A DNA stretch of 64,000 bases from Bosea vaviloviae (GCF_001741865.1 NZ_CP017147.1:1603001-1667000), one strand, 5' to 3'. Numbered from the stretch's first letter, positions 43,193 through 51,757 are shown. Numbers and translations are program-made. The notes: generated by a model from the sequence alone, not told the origin.

Positions 43193-43296
43193 GGCCAGTC
43201 GCATCGGGCCGATGGCCCGATGCGACTGGCCGTACTTTTAAGCTGCGAGCATCGTCGGCGCGGAAAACCGGTTCCCACTTTTCCGCATCCTGCTCT
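43193..43296 (+). repeat. Composite double-hairpin repeat (copy 4), between fabA and fabB
   Basis: Hairpin 1 is a perfect 18-bp stem: GGCCAGTCGCATCGGGCC (43193-43210) with GGCCCGATGCGACTGGCC (43214-43231), three-base loop. Hairpin 2 keeps GCGGAAAACCGGTTCCCACT and TTTTCCGCATCCTGCTCT up to 43296, but its left arm (AGCTGCGAGCATCG) no longer pairs fully. The element starts eight bases after the fabA stop and may reduce readthrough into fabB. Confidence 0.85.
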
Positions 43297-43417
43297 AGGA
43301 AAAGCGTCGCGCAGCCTTGCGCGTGCCAGCCACGCGGTCCATTTGCGCGGTGACGACAGAAAAGAGCCGGGGCCCTGGAGCGCCGGCCGCATGAGATATC
43401 GAGCTGGAGAAGCGAGC

Positions 43418-44644
43418 ATGAGACGCGTTGTGGTCACCGGGATGGGCATTGTCTCGTCCATCGGCAACAATACGCAGGAAGTGCTGTCCTCGCTGCACGA
43501 GGCCAAATCGGGCATCTCCTTCGTGCCGGACTTTGCCGAGCACGGCTTCCGCAGCCGCGTCGGTGGCGTGCCGACGCTCGATCCGGCGAGCGTGCTCGAC
43601 CGGCGCGCCATGCGCTTCCATGGCGGCGGCTCGGCCTGGAACCAGGTCGCCATGGAGCAGGCGATCCTCGATTCGGGCCTCGAGACGCCCGAAATCAGCC
43701 ATGAGCGCACCGGCATCATCATGGGCTCTGGCGGTCCCTCGACGCGCGCGCTGATCGACGCCTATGACAAGGCGCGCGAGAGCGGCTCCTCCAAGAAGGT
43801 CGGCCCCTTCGCCGTGCCCAAGGGCATGTCCTCGACCGCCTCGGCCACGCTCGCGACCTGGTTCAAGATCAAGGGCGTGAATTATTCGATCTCCTCGGCC
43901 TGCGCGACCTCCAATCACTGCATCGGCAATGCCTATGAATTGATCCAGTGGGGCAAGCAGGACGTCATCTTCGCCGGCGGCTGCGAGGAGCTCGACTGGA
44001 CCTTGTCCGTGCTCTTCGACGCGATGGGCGCGATGTCGTCGGACTTCAACGAGACGCCGTCGCGTGCCTCGCGCGCCTATGACGTCAAGCGCGATGGTTT
44101 CGTCATCGCCGGCGGCGCCGGCGTCGTCGTGCTGGAGGAGCTGGAGCATGCCAGGGCGCGCGGCGCCAAGATCTATGGCGAGATCGTCGGCTATGGCGCG
44201 ACCTCAGACGGCTACGACATGGTCGCCCCGTCCGGCGAGGGCGCGGTGCGCTGCATGAGGATGGCGCTGGAAACCGTCAAGGCCAAGGTCGACTACATCA
44301 ACCCGCACGGCACCTCGACCCCGGTCGGCGACGCCAAGGAGATCGAGGCGATCCGCGAGGTCTTCGGCGCCGGCGAGAAGAGCCCGCCGATCTCGGCGAC
44401 CAAGTCGCTGACCGGCCATTCGCTCGGTGCAACCGGCGTCCAGGAGGCGATCTACTCGCTCTTGATGCTGAACAACGACTTCATCTGCGAGAGCGCCCAT
44501 ATCGAGGAGCTCGACCCCGCCTTCGCCGACATGCCGATCGTGCGCAAGCGCATCGACAATGCCGGCCTCGGCTGCGTGCTGTCGAATTCCTTCGGGTTTG
44601 GCGGCACCAACGCCACGATCGTGATGAAGAAGCTGGAGGCGTAA
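43418..44644 (+). CDS. fabB: 3-oxoacyl-ACP synthase I FabB
   Basis: This 408-residue condensing enzyme starts at ATG 43418 with GGAG about ten bases before it. The active-site cysteine C162 lies in [12 protein letters not shown], the two histidines are H297 ([11 protein letters not shown]) and H334 ([10 protein letters not shown]), and K329 lies between them. FabB elongates the cis-3-decenoyl-ACP made by FabA, so the pair controls unsaturated fatty acid content. A composite hairpin repeat separates it from fabA, so it may have its own promoter. A longer frame back to 42914 is excluded by fabA. Confidence 0.96.
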   Translation: MRRVVVTGMGIVSSIGNNTQEVLSSLHEAKSGISFVPDFAEHGFRSRVGGVPTLDPASVLDRRAMRFHGGGSAWNQVAMEQAILDSGLETPEISHERTGIIMGSGGPSTRALIDAYDKARESGSSKKVGPFAVPKGMSSTASATLATWFKIKGVNYSISSACATSNHCIGNAYELIQWGKQDVIFAGGCEELDWTLSVLFDAMGAMSSDFNETPSRASRAYDVKRDGFVIAGGAGVVVLEELEHARARGAKIYGEIVGYGATSDGYDMVAPSGEGAVRCMRMALETVKAKVDYINPHGTSTPVGDAKEIEAIREVFGAGEKSPPISATKSLTGHSLGATGVQEAIYSLLMLNNDFICESAHIEELDPAFADMPIVRKRIDNAGLGCVLSNSFGFGGTNATIVMKKLEA

Positions 44645-44650
44645 CGCCCC

Positions 44651-44923
44651 ATGCTCTTCATGGTGATCGAGCATTTCGACCAGGCGCGGGTGAAAGAGAT
44701 CTATGCCCGCTTTCACGAGCGCGGCCGCTTAGCGCCCGAAGGCCTGACCTATGTCGACAGCTGGATCTCGGCCGACTTCGCCCGTTGCTTCCAGATCATG
44801 GCATGCGACGACGTCACGCTGCTGCAGGAATGGGTGCTGGAATGGGCCGATCTCGCCCGCTTCGAGATCGTGCCGCTGGCCTCGTCCAAGGACACCGCAG
44901 CGGCGGTGAAGAAGCATTTATAG
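44651..44923 (+). CDS. DUF3303 family small protein
   Basis: This 90-residue cytoplasmic protein (MLFMVIEHF...ARFHERGRLAPEG...YVDSWIS) matches the DUF3303 family, which has a ferredoxin-like alpha/beta fold of the dimeric barrel type. The conserved segment RCFQIMACDDVTLLQEWVLE is present. It starts six bases after fabB and is likely cotranscribed. Function is unknown; similar small proteins often lie beside metabolic genes in proteobacteria. Confidence 0.8.
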   Translation: MLFMVIEHFDQARVKEIYARFHERGRLAPEGLTYVDSWISADFARCFQIMACDDVTLLQEWVLEWADLARFEIVPLASSKDTAAAVKKHL

Positions 44924-44975
44924 TGCTGACGCCCGCCTCGGGCGCTTGCGTATTCATTGAAGCGCTTTGACTGAT

Positions 44976-45031
44976 ACTGCCGACTGCCGACTGCCGACTG
45001 CCGACTGCCGACTGCCGACTGCCGACTGCCG
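44976..45031 (+). repeat. 7-bp tandem repeat, eight units, upstream of fabI
   Basis: Eight exact copies of ACTGCCG run from 44976 to 45031. The array ends 40 bases before the fabI start and lies in the 147-base gap after the DUF3303 gene. A unit of seven changes spacing and frame with each gain or loss. Confidence 0.95.
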
Positions 45032-45070
45032 TTTGACAAGTCCTCGACGCTGACCTCTCGGGATATCCCC

Positions 45071-45904
45071 ATGCTCCCCCTCATGCACAACAAGCGCGGC
45101 CTCGTCATGGGTGTCGCCAACCAGAACTCGATCGCCTGGGGCATCGCGCGCAGCTTGCACGCGCATGGCGCGCAGATGGCCTTCACCTATCAGGGCGATG
45201 CGCTCGGCAAGCGGGTCAAGCCGCTGGCGGACAGCATCGGCTCGAAGCTCGTCCTGCCCTGCGATGTCGAGGACATCGCCACGGTCGATGCGACCTTCGC
45301 CGCACTCGATGAAGCCTGGGGCGGCGATCCGGAGCGCAACACGCTGGACTTCGTCGTCCATGCCATCGGCTTCTCCGACAAGAACGAATTGAAGGGGCTT
45401 TATGCCGATACCAGCCGCGAGAATTTCTCGCGCACCATGGTGATCTCCTGCTTCTCCTTCACCGAGGTCGCCAAGCGCGCGGCGCAGCGCATGCCCAAGG
45501 GCGGCAGCATGATCACGCTGACCTATGGCGGCTCGACCCGGGTGATGCCGAACTACAATGTCATGGGCGTCGCCAAGGCCGCGCTGGAGGCCAGCATGCG
45601 CTATCTCGCGGCCGATTACGGGCCCAAGGGCATCCGCGTGAACGCGCTCTCGCCCGGGCCGGTGCGGACGCTGGCCGGCGCCGGCATTTCGGATGCACGC
45701 GCCATGTATTCCTGGCAGCGCGCCAACTCGCCTTTGCGCAAGTCGGTTTCGCTGGAGGAGATCGGCGGCTCGGCGCTATATTACCTTTCGGATCTCTCCG
45801 GCGGTGTGACCGGCGACATCCACCATGTCGATGCCGGCTACAACATCACCTCGATGCCGGTGCTGGACGGCCTGCGCGCTGCCGATAGCGCAGCGGGCGA
45901 GTAG
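45071..45904 (+). CDS. fabI: Enoyl-ACP reductase FabI (NADH)
   Basis: This 277-residue SDR enzyme has RGLVMGVANQNSIAWGIARS as the FabI-type cofactor motif, and TYGGSTRVMPNYNVMGVAKA with the catalytic Tyr-X6-Lys (Y162, K169). LSPGPVRTLAGAGI lies later. It reduces trans-2-enoyl-ACP in the last step of each elongation cycle and is the usual target of triclosan-type inhibitors. ATG 45071 is chosen; ATG 45083 gives a slightly shorter form. The order irr, fabA, fabB, fabI is widely kept in Hyphomicrobiales. A 7-bp repeat array precedes it. Confidence 0.95.
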   Translation: MLPLMHNKRGLVMGVANQNSIAWGIARSLHAHGAQMAFTYQGDALGKRVKPLADSIGSKLVLPCDVEDIATVDATFAALDEAWGGDPERNTLDFVVHAIGFSDKNELKGLYADTSRENFSRTMVISCFSFTEVAKRAAQRMPKGGSMITLTYGGSTRVMPNYNVMGVAKAALEASMRYLAADYGPKGIRVNALSPGPVRTLAGAGISDARAMYSWQRANSPLRKSVSLEEIGGSALYYLSDLSGGVTGDIHHVDAGYNITSMPVLDGLRAADSAAGE

Positions 45905-45970
45905 AGGTAGGCGGCTGCTAGGAACAGGAACGACGGACCGCAGTTCACTTGTCGAAACAGGAGACGCGCG

Positions 45971-46216
45971 ATGGTCACGGTCAGATATGAAGTTGTCGAG
46001 CATGATGGCGGCTGGGCCTACAAGGTCGGCGACGCCTTGTCCGAGACGTTTCGCACGCATGATGCCGCTCTCAAGGCCGCGACGAGCGCGGCGGCGCGGC
46101 AGACCCTGGCCGGCACGACCGACGGCATCGTCTATCAGGACAAGGACGGCGCCTGGCACGAGGAACTCGCCGACGGGAAGGACAGGCCCTTGACCAGGGT
46201 CATCGACCAGAAATAG
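45971..46216 (+). CDS. DUF2188 family small protein
   Basis: This 81-residue protein reads VRYEVVEHDGGWAYKVGDAL, FRTHDAALKAATSAA and GIVYQDKDGAWHEE, the pattern of the DUF2188 family (a small beta-rich domain). A GGAGA ribosome site lies nine bases upstream of ATG 45971 (AACAGGAGACGCGCG). No function is known. It stands alone after fabI, and is followed by a hairpin that may end its transcript. Confidence 0.82.
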   Translation: MVTVRYEVVEHDGGWAYKVGDALSETFRTHDAALKAATSAAARQTLAGTTDGIVYQDKDGAWHEELADGKDRPLTRVIDQK

Positions 46217-46234
46217 CTCTAGATCTTTGTTTTA

Positions 46235-46272
46235 ACGCGTTTTCAGGCGAACCTGTGCTTCGCTTGAAAACG
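46235..46272. terminator. Hairpin between convergent DUF2188 and hypothetical genes
   Basis: GCGTTTTCA and TGAAAACGC form a nine-bp stem within 46235-46272, in the 91 bases between two convergent genes. The sequence resembles another palindromic repeat at 51862, so it may be a dispersed element acting as a bidirectional terminator. Confidence 0.5.
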
Positions 46273-46307
46273 CTCTAGCGCGCCGACTTTGCGGCCACGT
46301 TCGGGGC

Positions 46308-46682
46308 TTACCGCGCCGTGAAGAAGGTCAGCAGCACCTTGCCCTTCTCGCCGAGCAGGCAGAGGAAGCGGCGCGGCTTGTCCGATCGATCGGTGCGCAG
46401 ATAGGCCTCGCCCATGATGATGCGCGTGATCGGCGTGTCCTCGACCTTGGTTTCGGCGGTGGCGATCGTCACCCCGTCCTCGTCGATATAGATGTCCTTG
46501 ATCTCCGGATCCTTGGCCGAGATCGTGTGAAGCGCCGTCGTCTTGCAGGCGGCGATCTCGGCCGAGGCCGGCTTCTCCGGCGGCGTGCCGGAGGTTGGTC
46601 CGGCGGTCGGTGCGGTCTGGGCGAGCGCCGGCGCGGCGAGACACGCCGCGATCAGCAGGGCAGGGACAGTCAGGCGCGTCAT
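46308..46682 (-). CDS. Small exported hypothetical protein
   Basis: This 124-residue protein from ATG 46682 (a GTG at 46691 is an alternative) has a signal peptide (RLTVPALLIAACLAAPALAQ) and then a Thr/Pro/Gly-rich linker. A domain with AEIAACKTTALHTISAKDPE, TRIIMGEAYL and RRFLCLLGEKGKVLLTFFTA follows. The two cysteines (in AACKTT and RFLCLLG) could form a disulfide. I do not recognise a characterised family; small periplasmic proteins of this kind are common in Hyphomicrobiales. Confidence 0.7.
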   Translation of the reverse strand: MTRLTVPALLIAACLAAPALAQTAPTAGPTSGTPPEKPASAEIAACKTTALHTISAKDPEIKDIYIDEDGVTIATAETKVEDTPITRIIMGEAYLRTDRSDKPRRFLCLLGEKGKVLLTFFTAR

Positions 46683-46774
46683 GAGGTGCACTCGGGGGAG
46701 GGTGCAAGCTGAACGCGCGAATGAGGCGGTGGTTCAAATACGTCTTCGATTGTCGAGCGTTGAGGCCGACGTGG

Positions 46775-46797
46775 ATGCTCGCCACAAGGGCGAGCAT
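46775..46797. terminator. Hairpin downstream of argG
   Basis: ATGCTCGCC (46775-46783) pairs with GGCGAGCAT (46789-46797) around a five-base loop. It lies 37 bases beyond the argG stop. There is no T-run, so termination is only possible, and it may be a short dispersed palindrome. Confidence 0.4.
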
Positions 46798-46833
46798 GAC
46801 GAAGAGGCTGTACTTTGTGAATCTCAGGCGCCC

Positions 46834-48066
46834 TTACAGCCCCAGCTTCTTCTTGCGCTGGCCGAGCGTGCGCAGCCGCAGTGCGTTCAGCTTGATGAAG
46901 CCCGCCGCGTCGCGGTGGTCATAGGCGACGGCGCCTTCCTCGAAGGTGACGAGATCCTGGTCGTAGAGCGAATAGGGGCTGGAGCGGCCGATCACATGCA
47001 CGCCGCCCTTATAGAGCTTGAGGCGCACCGAGCCGGCAACGAATTCCTGGCTCTTGTCGATCAGCGCCTGCAGCATCTCGCGCTCCGGCGAGAACCAGAA
47101 GCCATTATAGATCAGCTCCGCATATTGCGGCATGATCTGGTCCTTGAGATGAGCCGCGCCGCGATCGAGCGTGATCGATTCGATGGCGCGATGCGCGACG
47201 GCCAGGATCGTGCCGCCGGGCGTCTCGTACATGCCGCGCGATTTCATGCCGACGAAGCGGTTCTCGACCAGGTCGAGCCGGCCGATGCCGTTGTCGCGGC
47301 CGAGATCGTTGAGCCTGGCGAGCAGCGTCGCGGGCGAGAGCTTCTCGCCGTCGATGCCGACGGCATCGCCCTTCTCGAACTCGATCGAGATCACGGTCGG
47401 CTTGTCCGGCGCGTCCTCCGGCGAGATCGTGCGGGAATAGACGTAGTCCGGCACTTCCTGTGCCGGGTCCTCCAGCACTTTTCCTTCCGAGGAGGCGTGC
47501 AGCAGGTTGGCGTCGACCGAGAACGGCGCCTCGCCGCGCTTGTCCTTGGCGATCGGAATCTGGTGCTGCTCGGCGAAGGCGATGAGCTGCTCGCGCGAGC
47601 GCATGTCCCATTCGCGCCAGGGCGCGATCACCACGACGTCGGGCTTGAGCGCATAGGCGGTCAATTCGAAGCGGACCTGGTCGTTGCCCTTGCCGGTCGC
47701 GCCATGGGAGACCGCGTCGGCGCCGAGCTTCTCGGCGATCTCGATCAGCTTCTTGGCGATCAGCGGGCGCGCGATCGAGGTTCCCAGCAGATAGACGCCC
47801 TCATAGGCGGCATTGGCGCGGAACATCGGGAAGACGTAGTCGCGCACGAATTCCTCGCGCAGATCCTCGATGAAGATGTTCTCGGGCTTGATGCCGAGCA
47901 GCAGCGCTTTGTCGCGCGCCGGTCCCAGTTCCTCGCCCTGGCCGAGATCGGCGGTGAAGGTCACGACCTCGCACGAGTACGTGGTCTGCAGCCATTTCAG
48001 GATGATCGAGGTGTCAAGGCCGCCGGAATAGGCGAGAACGACCTTCTTCACGCTTTTATCGGACAT
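46834..48066 (-). CDS. argG: Argininosuccinate synthase ArgG
   Basis: This 410-residue cytoplasmic enzyme from ATG 48066 has the N-type ATP pyrophosphatase loop [18 protein letters not shown] at residues 9-26. [20 protein letters not shown] and [18 protein letters not shown] mark the citrulline/aspartate-binding and C-terminal helices. It joins citrulline and aspartate with ATP in arginine synthesis. Length is normal. An extended frame to 48135 is not supported. It stands alone; no other arginine genes are in the window. Confidence 0.97.
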   Translation of the reverse strand: MSDKSVKKVVLAYSGGLDTSIILKWLQTTYSCEVVTFTADLGQGEELGPARDKALLLGIKPENIFIEDLREEFVRDYVFPMFRANAAYEGVYLLGTSIARPLIAKKLIEIAEKLGADAVSHGATGKGNDQVRFELTAYALKPDVVVIAPWREWDMRSREQLIAFAEQHQIPIAKDKRGEAPFSVDANLLHASSEGKVLEDPAQEVPDYVYSRTISPEDAPDKPTVISIEFEKGDAVGIDGEKLSPATLLARLNDLGRDNGIGRLDLVENRFVGMKSRGMYETPGGTILAVAHRAIESITLDRGAAHLKDQIMPQYAELIYNGFWFSPEREMLQALIDKSQEFVAGSVRLKLYKGGVHVIGRSSPYSLYDQDLVTFEEGAVAYDHRDAAGFIKLNALRLRTLGQRKKKLGL

Positions 48067-48320
48067 CGGGCAATCTTCCTGTTGCTGCCGCGCTCCCGCG
48101 TCCCGTCGGGCCGCGTTTTGAACGCAATGGCGCACTATCGCAGCCTCAGCGGCGAAGCAATCGGAACCTTCTGATCGATCCCGCGTCTTCCCGTGATGGA
48201 TCGGTGTTGATGACGCCCATCGCGAGCGACAGACCGCACCGGCTGCCCTTGCAGTTGGATGTCTGGAAGCCGAAGCTCCGGACGCGCGATTTCAACCTAG
48301 ATCATCGACTTGGAGGCTGA

Positions 48321-48929
48321 ATGCCGAAGCGTCCTGTTCTGGACTTCTGGTACGAGTTTGCATCGACCTATTCCTGCTTGAGTGCGTTGCGGATCGAGGC
48401 TCTGGCGGAGGAGGCCGGCGTGGCATTGCGCTGGCGCCCCTTTCTGCTCGGGCCGATCTTCGCTGCGCAAGGCTGGACGACGTCACCGTTCAATCTGTTC
48501 CCCAATAAGGGCCGCTATATGTGGCGCGACATGGCGCGTCGCGGCGGCCGCAGCGGGCTCAGCTTCGTGCGGCCCGAGACCTTCCCGCAGAATTCGCTGA
48601 TCGCTGCCCGTCTCGCGCTGGCCGGTCGCGAAGCCGGCTGGATGCCGGCCTTCTCGAAAGCGTTGTTCCGGGCGCAGTTCTGCGAGGGCCGGAACATTGC
48701 CGAAGAGGCCGTGCTCAACGCGGCGCTCAAGGCGGCGGGGGCCGATCCCGGCGTCGCCTACGCGGCCTCCCGCAGCGAGGAGGTCAAGGGCCGCCTCAAG
48801 GCCGAGACTGAATACGCCAAGTCGATCGGCATTTTCGGGGCGCCGACCTTCGTCACCGAGGATGGGGAACTGTTCTGGGGCGACGACCGGCTCGAGGAAG
48901 CGCTCGACTGGGCCAAGGATGGGTGCTGA
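48321..48929 (+). CDS. 2-hydroxychromene-2-carboxylate isomerase (DsbA-fold, GST kappa-like)
   Basis: This 202-residue protein opens VLDFWYEFASTYSCLSALRI, where the serine after FA takes the place of the active-site serine of HCCA isomerases. It also has WRPFLLGPIFAAQGW, KGRYMWRDMARR and the cis-proline segment FGAPTFVTEDGELFWGDDRL. The fold is thioredoxin-like with a helical insert. Known members isomerise naphthalene-pathway intermediates with glutathione, but most bacterial homologues have unknown substrates. It is followed eight bases later by an exported-protein gene. Confidence 0.87.
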   Translation: MPKRPVLDFWYEFASTYSCLSALRIEALAEEAGVALRWRPFLLGPIFAAQGWTTSPFNLFPNKGRYMWRDMARRGGRSGLSFVRPETFPQNSLIAARLALAGREAGWMPAFSKALFRAQFCEGRNIAEEAVLNAALKAAGADPGVAYAASRSEEVKGRLKAETEYAKSIGIFGAPTFVTEDGELFWGDDRLEEALDWAKDGC

Positions 48930-48936
48930 GCAGGCC

Positions 48937-49917
48937 ATGGCGGGCTTGCTGGATCGCAAGAGTTTGCCGGATCGCAGGAGTTTCGTGTCGGGCGCTGCTG
49001 CGGGCCTGCTCTGCGCAAGCCTTGCTCCTGCCCAGGATCGCCTTGCTCCCGCCCAGGATCGTCTTGCCCAGGATCGCCCTGCCATCGCCGGCGAGCCGCC
49101 ACGCTATGACCAGCGTCCACTGAGCCTCATCCCCAACGCACAGGCCATCGGCAGGCGCTATTGGGCGCCAGGCCTAAACGAGGGCTATGTGCCGCAGGGC
49201 CTGACCGTGACGGGAGCTGAGATCCTCGTCGCAGCCTATCGCAGCGTCGATCCCAGACAGGATAACGGCCTCGCCCGGGTGTTTCGCCTGGCGCCAGGCG
49301 ATGGCCGCCTTGCCGGCGGTTTCGATCTGCCCGAGGCTTACGGCCATCCCGGCGGGCTGGCGGCGCGGGGCACGACGCTCTTCGTCGCCAATTCCGGTCG
49401 GCTTCTGGCGCTCGATCTCCCGACTTCGCTCCGCAGCGGTAGTCCCGCCATCATCGGGGAGCGACGCGTCGACAAGGCGATGGGCCCCTCATTCCTGGCT
49501 TGCGACGGCGATGCGCTCTGGTTTGGCCCGTTTCGCCGCCAGGGCGAGGCTACGCTCTATGCCATCCCGCTGGCGCGCATCTTCGAAGGAGGCAGTGACC
49601 CGCTCGGCCCCGCAGACGCCGGCCGGCGCCTGCCTCTGCCGCTCCTGGCCCAGGGCGCGAGCTTCGATCGCTCGGGCGGGCTCTGGATTTCGGAAAGCGC
49701 TGGCAACAGGCAGGGCGCCTTGCACCGGCTCGACCCACGCAGCGGTGCCGTGCTCGCGAGCTATGCGGCGCCGGGCGGCATCGAGGATCTCGGCTGCGCC
49801 ACTGACGGCAGGCTCTGGGCGGTCAGCGAGGCGGGTTCGCAACGCTGGAGCCGCTGGGAGACCTTCTACCCGCTGGTCTTCGAGATCGACCCGGGCAGGC
49901 TGATTGCGCGGGGCTGA
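48937..49917 (+). CDS. Exported beta-propeller-like hypothetical protein
   Basis: This 326-residue protein from ATG 48937 has a signal-like stretch after DRRSF (VSGAAAGLLCASLAPAQDR), with a possible Tat RRSF or lipobox C. A short duplication LAPAQDRLAPAQDRLAQDRP at about 28-48 corresponds to 21-bp DNA repeats. The body has repeated blades of GNILVAAYRS/LFVANSGRLLALDL/LWFGPF/LWISESAGN/LWAVSEAGSQ type, suggesting a six- or seven-bladed propeller. No enzymatic motif is recognised. It starts eight bases after the isomerase gene. Confidence 0.75.
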   Translation: MAGLLDRKSLPDRRSFVSGAAAGLLCASLAPAQDRLAPAQDRLAQDRPAIAGEPPRYDQRPLSLIPNAQAIGRRYWAPGLNEGYVPQGLTVTGAEILVAAYRSVDPRQDNGLARVFRLAPGDGRLAGGFDLPEAYGHPGGLAARGTTLFVANSGRLLALDLPTSLRSGSPAIIGERRVDKAMGPSFLACDGDALWFGPFRRQGEATLYAIPLARIFEGGSDPLGPADAGRRLPLPLLAQGASFDRSGGLWISESAGNRQGALHRLDPRSGAVLASYAAPGGIEDLGCATDGRLWAVSEAGSQRWSRWETFYPLVFEIDPGRLIARG

Positions 49918-49947
49918 TCAGATCTAGGTTTCAAGACCATCCAGGCC

Positions 49948-50033
49948 GTCATTGCGAGCGCAGCGAAGCAATCCAGGGACGTCGAGTGCTGCCGCTCCTG
50001 GATTGCTTCGTCGCTCTGCTCCTCGCAATGACG
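49948..50033 (+). repeat. Long inverted repeat, CGTCATTGCGAG family (copy 2)
   Basis: The left arm 49948-49978 begins CGTCATTGCGAGCGCAGCGA and runs through AGCAATCCAGG; the right arm 49997-50033 runs CCTGGATTGCTTCG to CTCGCAATGACG with a small insertion in the middle. It is a diverged copy of the element at 40612 and lies downstream of the propeller gene. Confidence 0.85.
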
Positions 50034-50056
50034 CTGTGGTTCAGGCTACCCTCCAA

Positions 50057-50104
50057 AAGCATTGCTCACGCGAAAAACCGGTTCCGACTTTTTCGCATCC
50101 GGCT
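50057..50104 (+). repeat. Single hairpin module of the composite repeat family
   Basis: AGCATTGCTCACGCGAAAAA, ACCGGTTCCGAC and TTTTTCGCATCCGGCTC reproduce the second hairpin of the composite repeats without the first. It ends at the stop codon of the HtpX-like gene. Confidence 0.7.
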
Positions 50105-51162
50105 CAGCCCTGCGGCGGCCGCGCCCAGGGACCACGTGCGGCGGATTCCTCGACCATGGTCGGCAGGGTCTGCCGGTCCGCCAGCTTGGGCGGCTGCGGC
50201 GGCATCATCGGCACGCGCCCACCGGCGGTCTCCACCAGCGCCTGCACGCGCTTGGTGATGGAGGGGTGGGTCGAGAACAGATCGGCGAAATCGTCGGGAT
50301 CGTTCTCGAAGCACATATCCATCACGCCTGACGGCACGCCGTCGATATCGGCACGGCCGGCGATCTTGAGCAGCGCCGAGATCATCGCATCCGGGTTCTT
50401 GGTCAATTCGACCGCGCCCGCATCCGCCAGATATTCGCGCGCCCGCGACAAAGAGAGCCGGATCAGCACGGCGAGCAGCCAGGAAACCGCGATCACCGCG
50501 AAACCGATCAGGATCGCGACGAAATTACCCTTCTTGGTATCGTCGGAAGAAATCCGCACGCGCCCGAGATTGCGGAAGATGATTTCGCCCACGAAGGAGA
50601 TCACGCCGGCGATGACCACCGCGATCACCATCAGCTTGACGTCGCCATTGCGGATATGGGTGAGCTCATGGGCGAGCACCGCCTCGACCTCGGCATCGTC
50701 GAGCTGGTCGAGCAGGCCGCGCGTCACCGTGACCGTGAATTGCTTGTCGTTGACGCCGCTGGCGAAGGCGTTGAGCGCCTCGCTCTCGACGATGGCGAGC
50801 TTGGGCATGGTCAGGCCGCGCGAGATGCAGAGATTCTCCAGCATCCGGTAGAGCTTGGGGTTGTCCTCCCGCGACACCTCGGTCGCGCCAGCCGCAGCGC
50901 CGATCAGCCCGACATTGATGCGGAAGCCGATGAAGATCCAGGCCGCGGTGGCGATCGTGATGAAGGGCCACCACGACCAGAACAGTCGCGTCGCCTCGCT
51001 GAAGGGGCTGCGCCCGCGCGGCACGCCGCCATAGCCATAGCCGACCAGGATCAGGCCCCAGCAGGTCAGGTAGACCAGCAGGAACAGCCCAACGAGCAGG
51101 AAACCGGAGCGGATCCGGTTGTTGCGCTGATGTGTGTAGAGCCCGAAGGCTTGGCCGACCAT
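50104..51162 (-). CDS. HtpX-like M48 family membrane metalloprotease
   Basis: This 352-residue inner-membrane protease has hydrophobic helices at about 19-43 and 62-80. The zinc motif HELTH is at residues 165-169, with the third ligand glutamate probably in REYLADAGAVELTKNP. Two more helices follow HELTH. HtpX-like proteases degrade misfolded membrane proteins. It lies 37 bases downstream of a LemA gene on the same strand, an arrangement seen in many bacteria. The C-terminal tail is Pro/Gly rich. Confidence 0.9.
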   Translation of the reverse strand: MVGQAFGLYTHQRNNRIRSGFLLVGLFLLVYLTCWGLILVGYGYGGVPRGRSPFSEATRLFWSWWPFITIATAAWIFIGFRINVGLIGAAAGATEVSREDNPKLYRMLENLCISRGLTMPKLAIVESEALNAFASGVNDKQFTVTVTRGLLDQLDDAEVEAVLAHELTHIRNGDVKLMVIAVVIAGVISFVGEIIFRNLGRVRISSDDTKKGNFVAILIGFAVIAVSWLLAVLIRLSLSRAREYLADAGAVELTKNPDAMISALLKIAGRADIDGVPSGVMDMCFENDPDDFADLFSTHPSITKRVQALVETAGGRVPMMPPQPPKLADRQTLPTMVEESAARGPWARPPQG

Positions 51163-51199
51163 CGCCGCCGCCTCGTCTGCCGGTTGTCGTGGCCCGTCC

Positions 51200-51757
51200 C
51201 TAGAATTTCACGGTCGGCGGCGCATCGAGCTGGGTCCGCGCCGCCTCGCCGACATCGAAGAACTCGCGCGGCGTGAAGCCCATTTGCGGGGCAAACAGCA
51301 CGGCGGGAAAGGCCTGGATCGCGGCGTTGAATTCGCCGACCGCATTGTTGAAGAAGCGCCGGGCTGCCGCGAGCTTGTCCTCGACATTGCCGAGATCGAC
51401 CTGGAGCTGCTGGAAATTGGCGCTGGCCTTGAGATCGGGATAGGCCTCGCCCAGTGCCAGGAGCCGGCCGACGGCGCCCGATAATTGCTGCTCGGCGGCG
51501 GCTTGCGCATGCACGCCGGTCGCGCCCTGGGCCGCGTTGCGCGCCGCGATCACCGCATCGAGCGTGCCGCGCTCATGGGCGGCATAGCCCTTCACCGTCT
51601 CGATCAGGTTCGGGATCAGATCGTGCCGCTGCTTCAGCTGCACGTCGATATCGGCGAAAGCCTGGCCGACGCGCTGCCGCATCGCGACAAGGCCGTTATA
51701 GGTGATGATCAGGTAGACGACGACGGCTGCGAGCAGCCCCAGAATGACCCAGCCCAT
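51200..51757 (-). CDS. LemA family protein
   Basis: This 185-residue protein from ATG 51757 has an N-terminal transmembrane helix (MGWVILGLLAAVVVYLIITY). A helical LemA domain follows with YNGLVAMRQRVGQAFADIDV, QLKQRHDLIPNLIETVKGYA and AALARARNAA-type repeats. It is anchored in the inner membrane; function is unknown, but it is often encoded with an HtpX-like protease, as here. An upstream frame extension to 51889 is not conserved. Confidence 0.92.
   Translation of the reverse strand: MGWVILGLLAAVVVYLIITYNGLVAMRQRVGQAFADIDVQLKQRHDLIPNLIETVKGYAAHERGTLDAVIAARNAAQGATGVHAQAAAEQQLSGAVGRLLALGEAYPDLKASANFQQLQVDLGNVEDKLAAARRFFNNAVGEFNAAIQAFPAVLFAPQMGFTPREFFDVGEAARTQLDAPPTVKF

Noticed and set aside
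46543..48174. Plus-strand open frame of 543 codons opposite argG
   Set aside because: argG is unambiguous and the opposite frame crosses both ends of it without a ribosome site.
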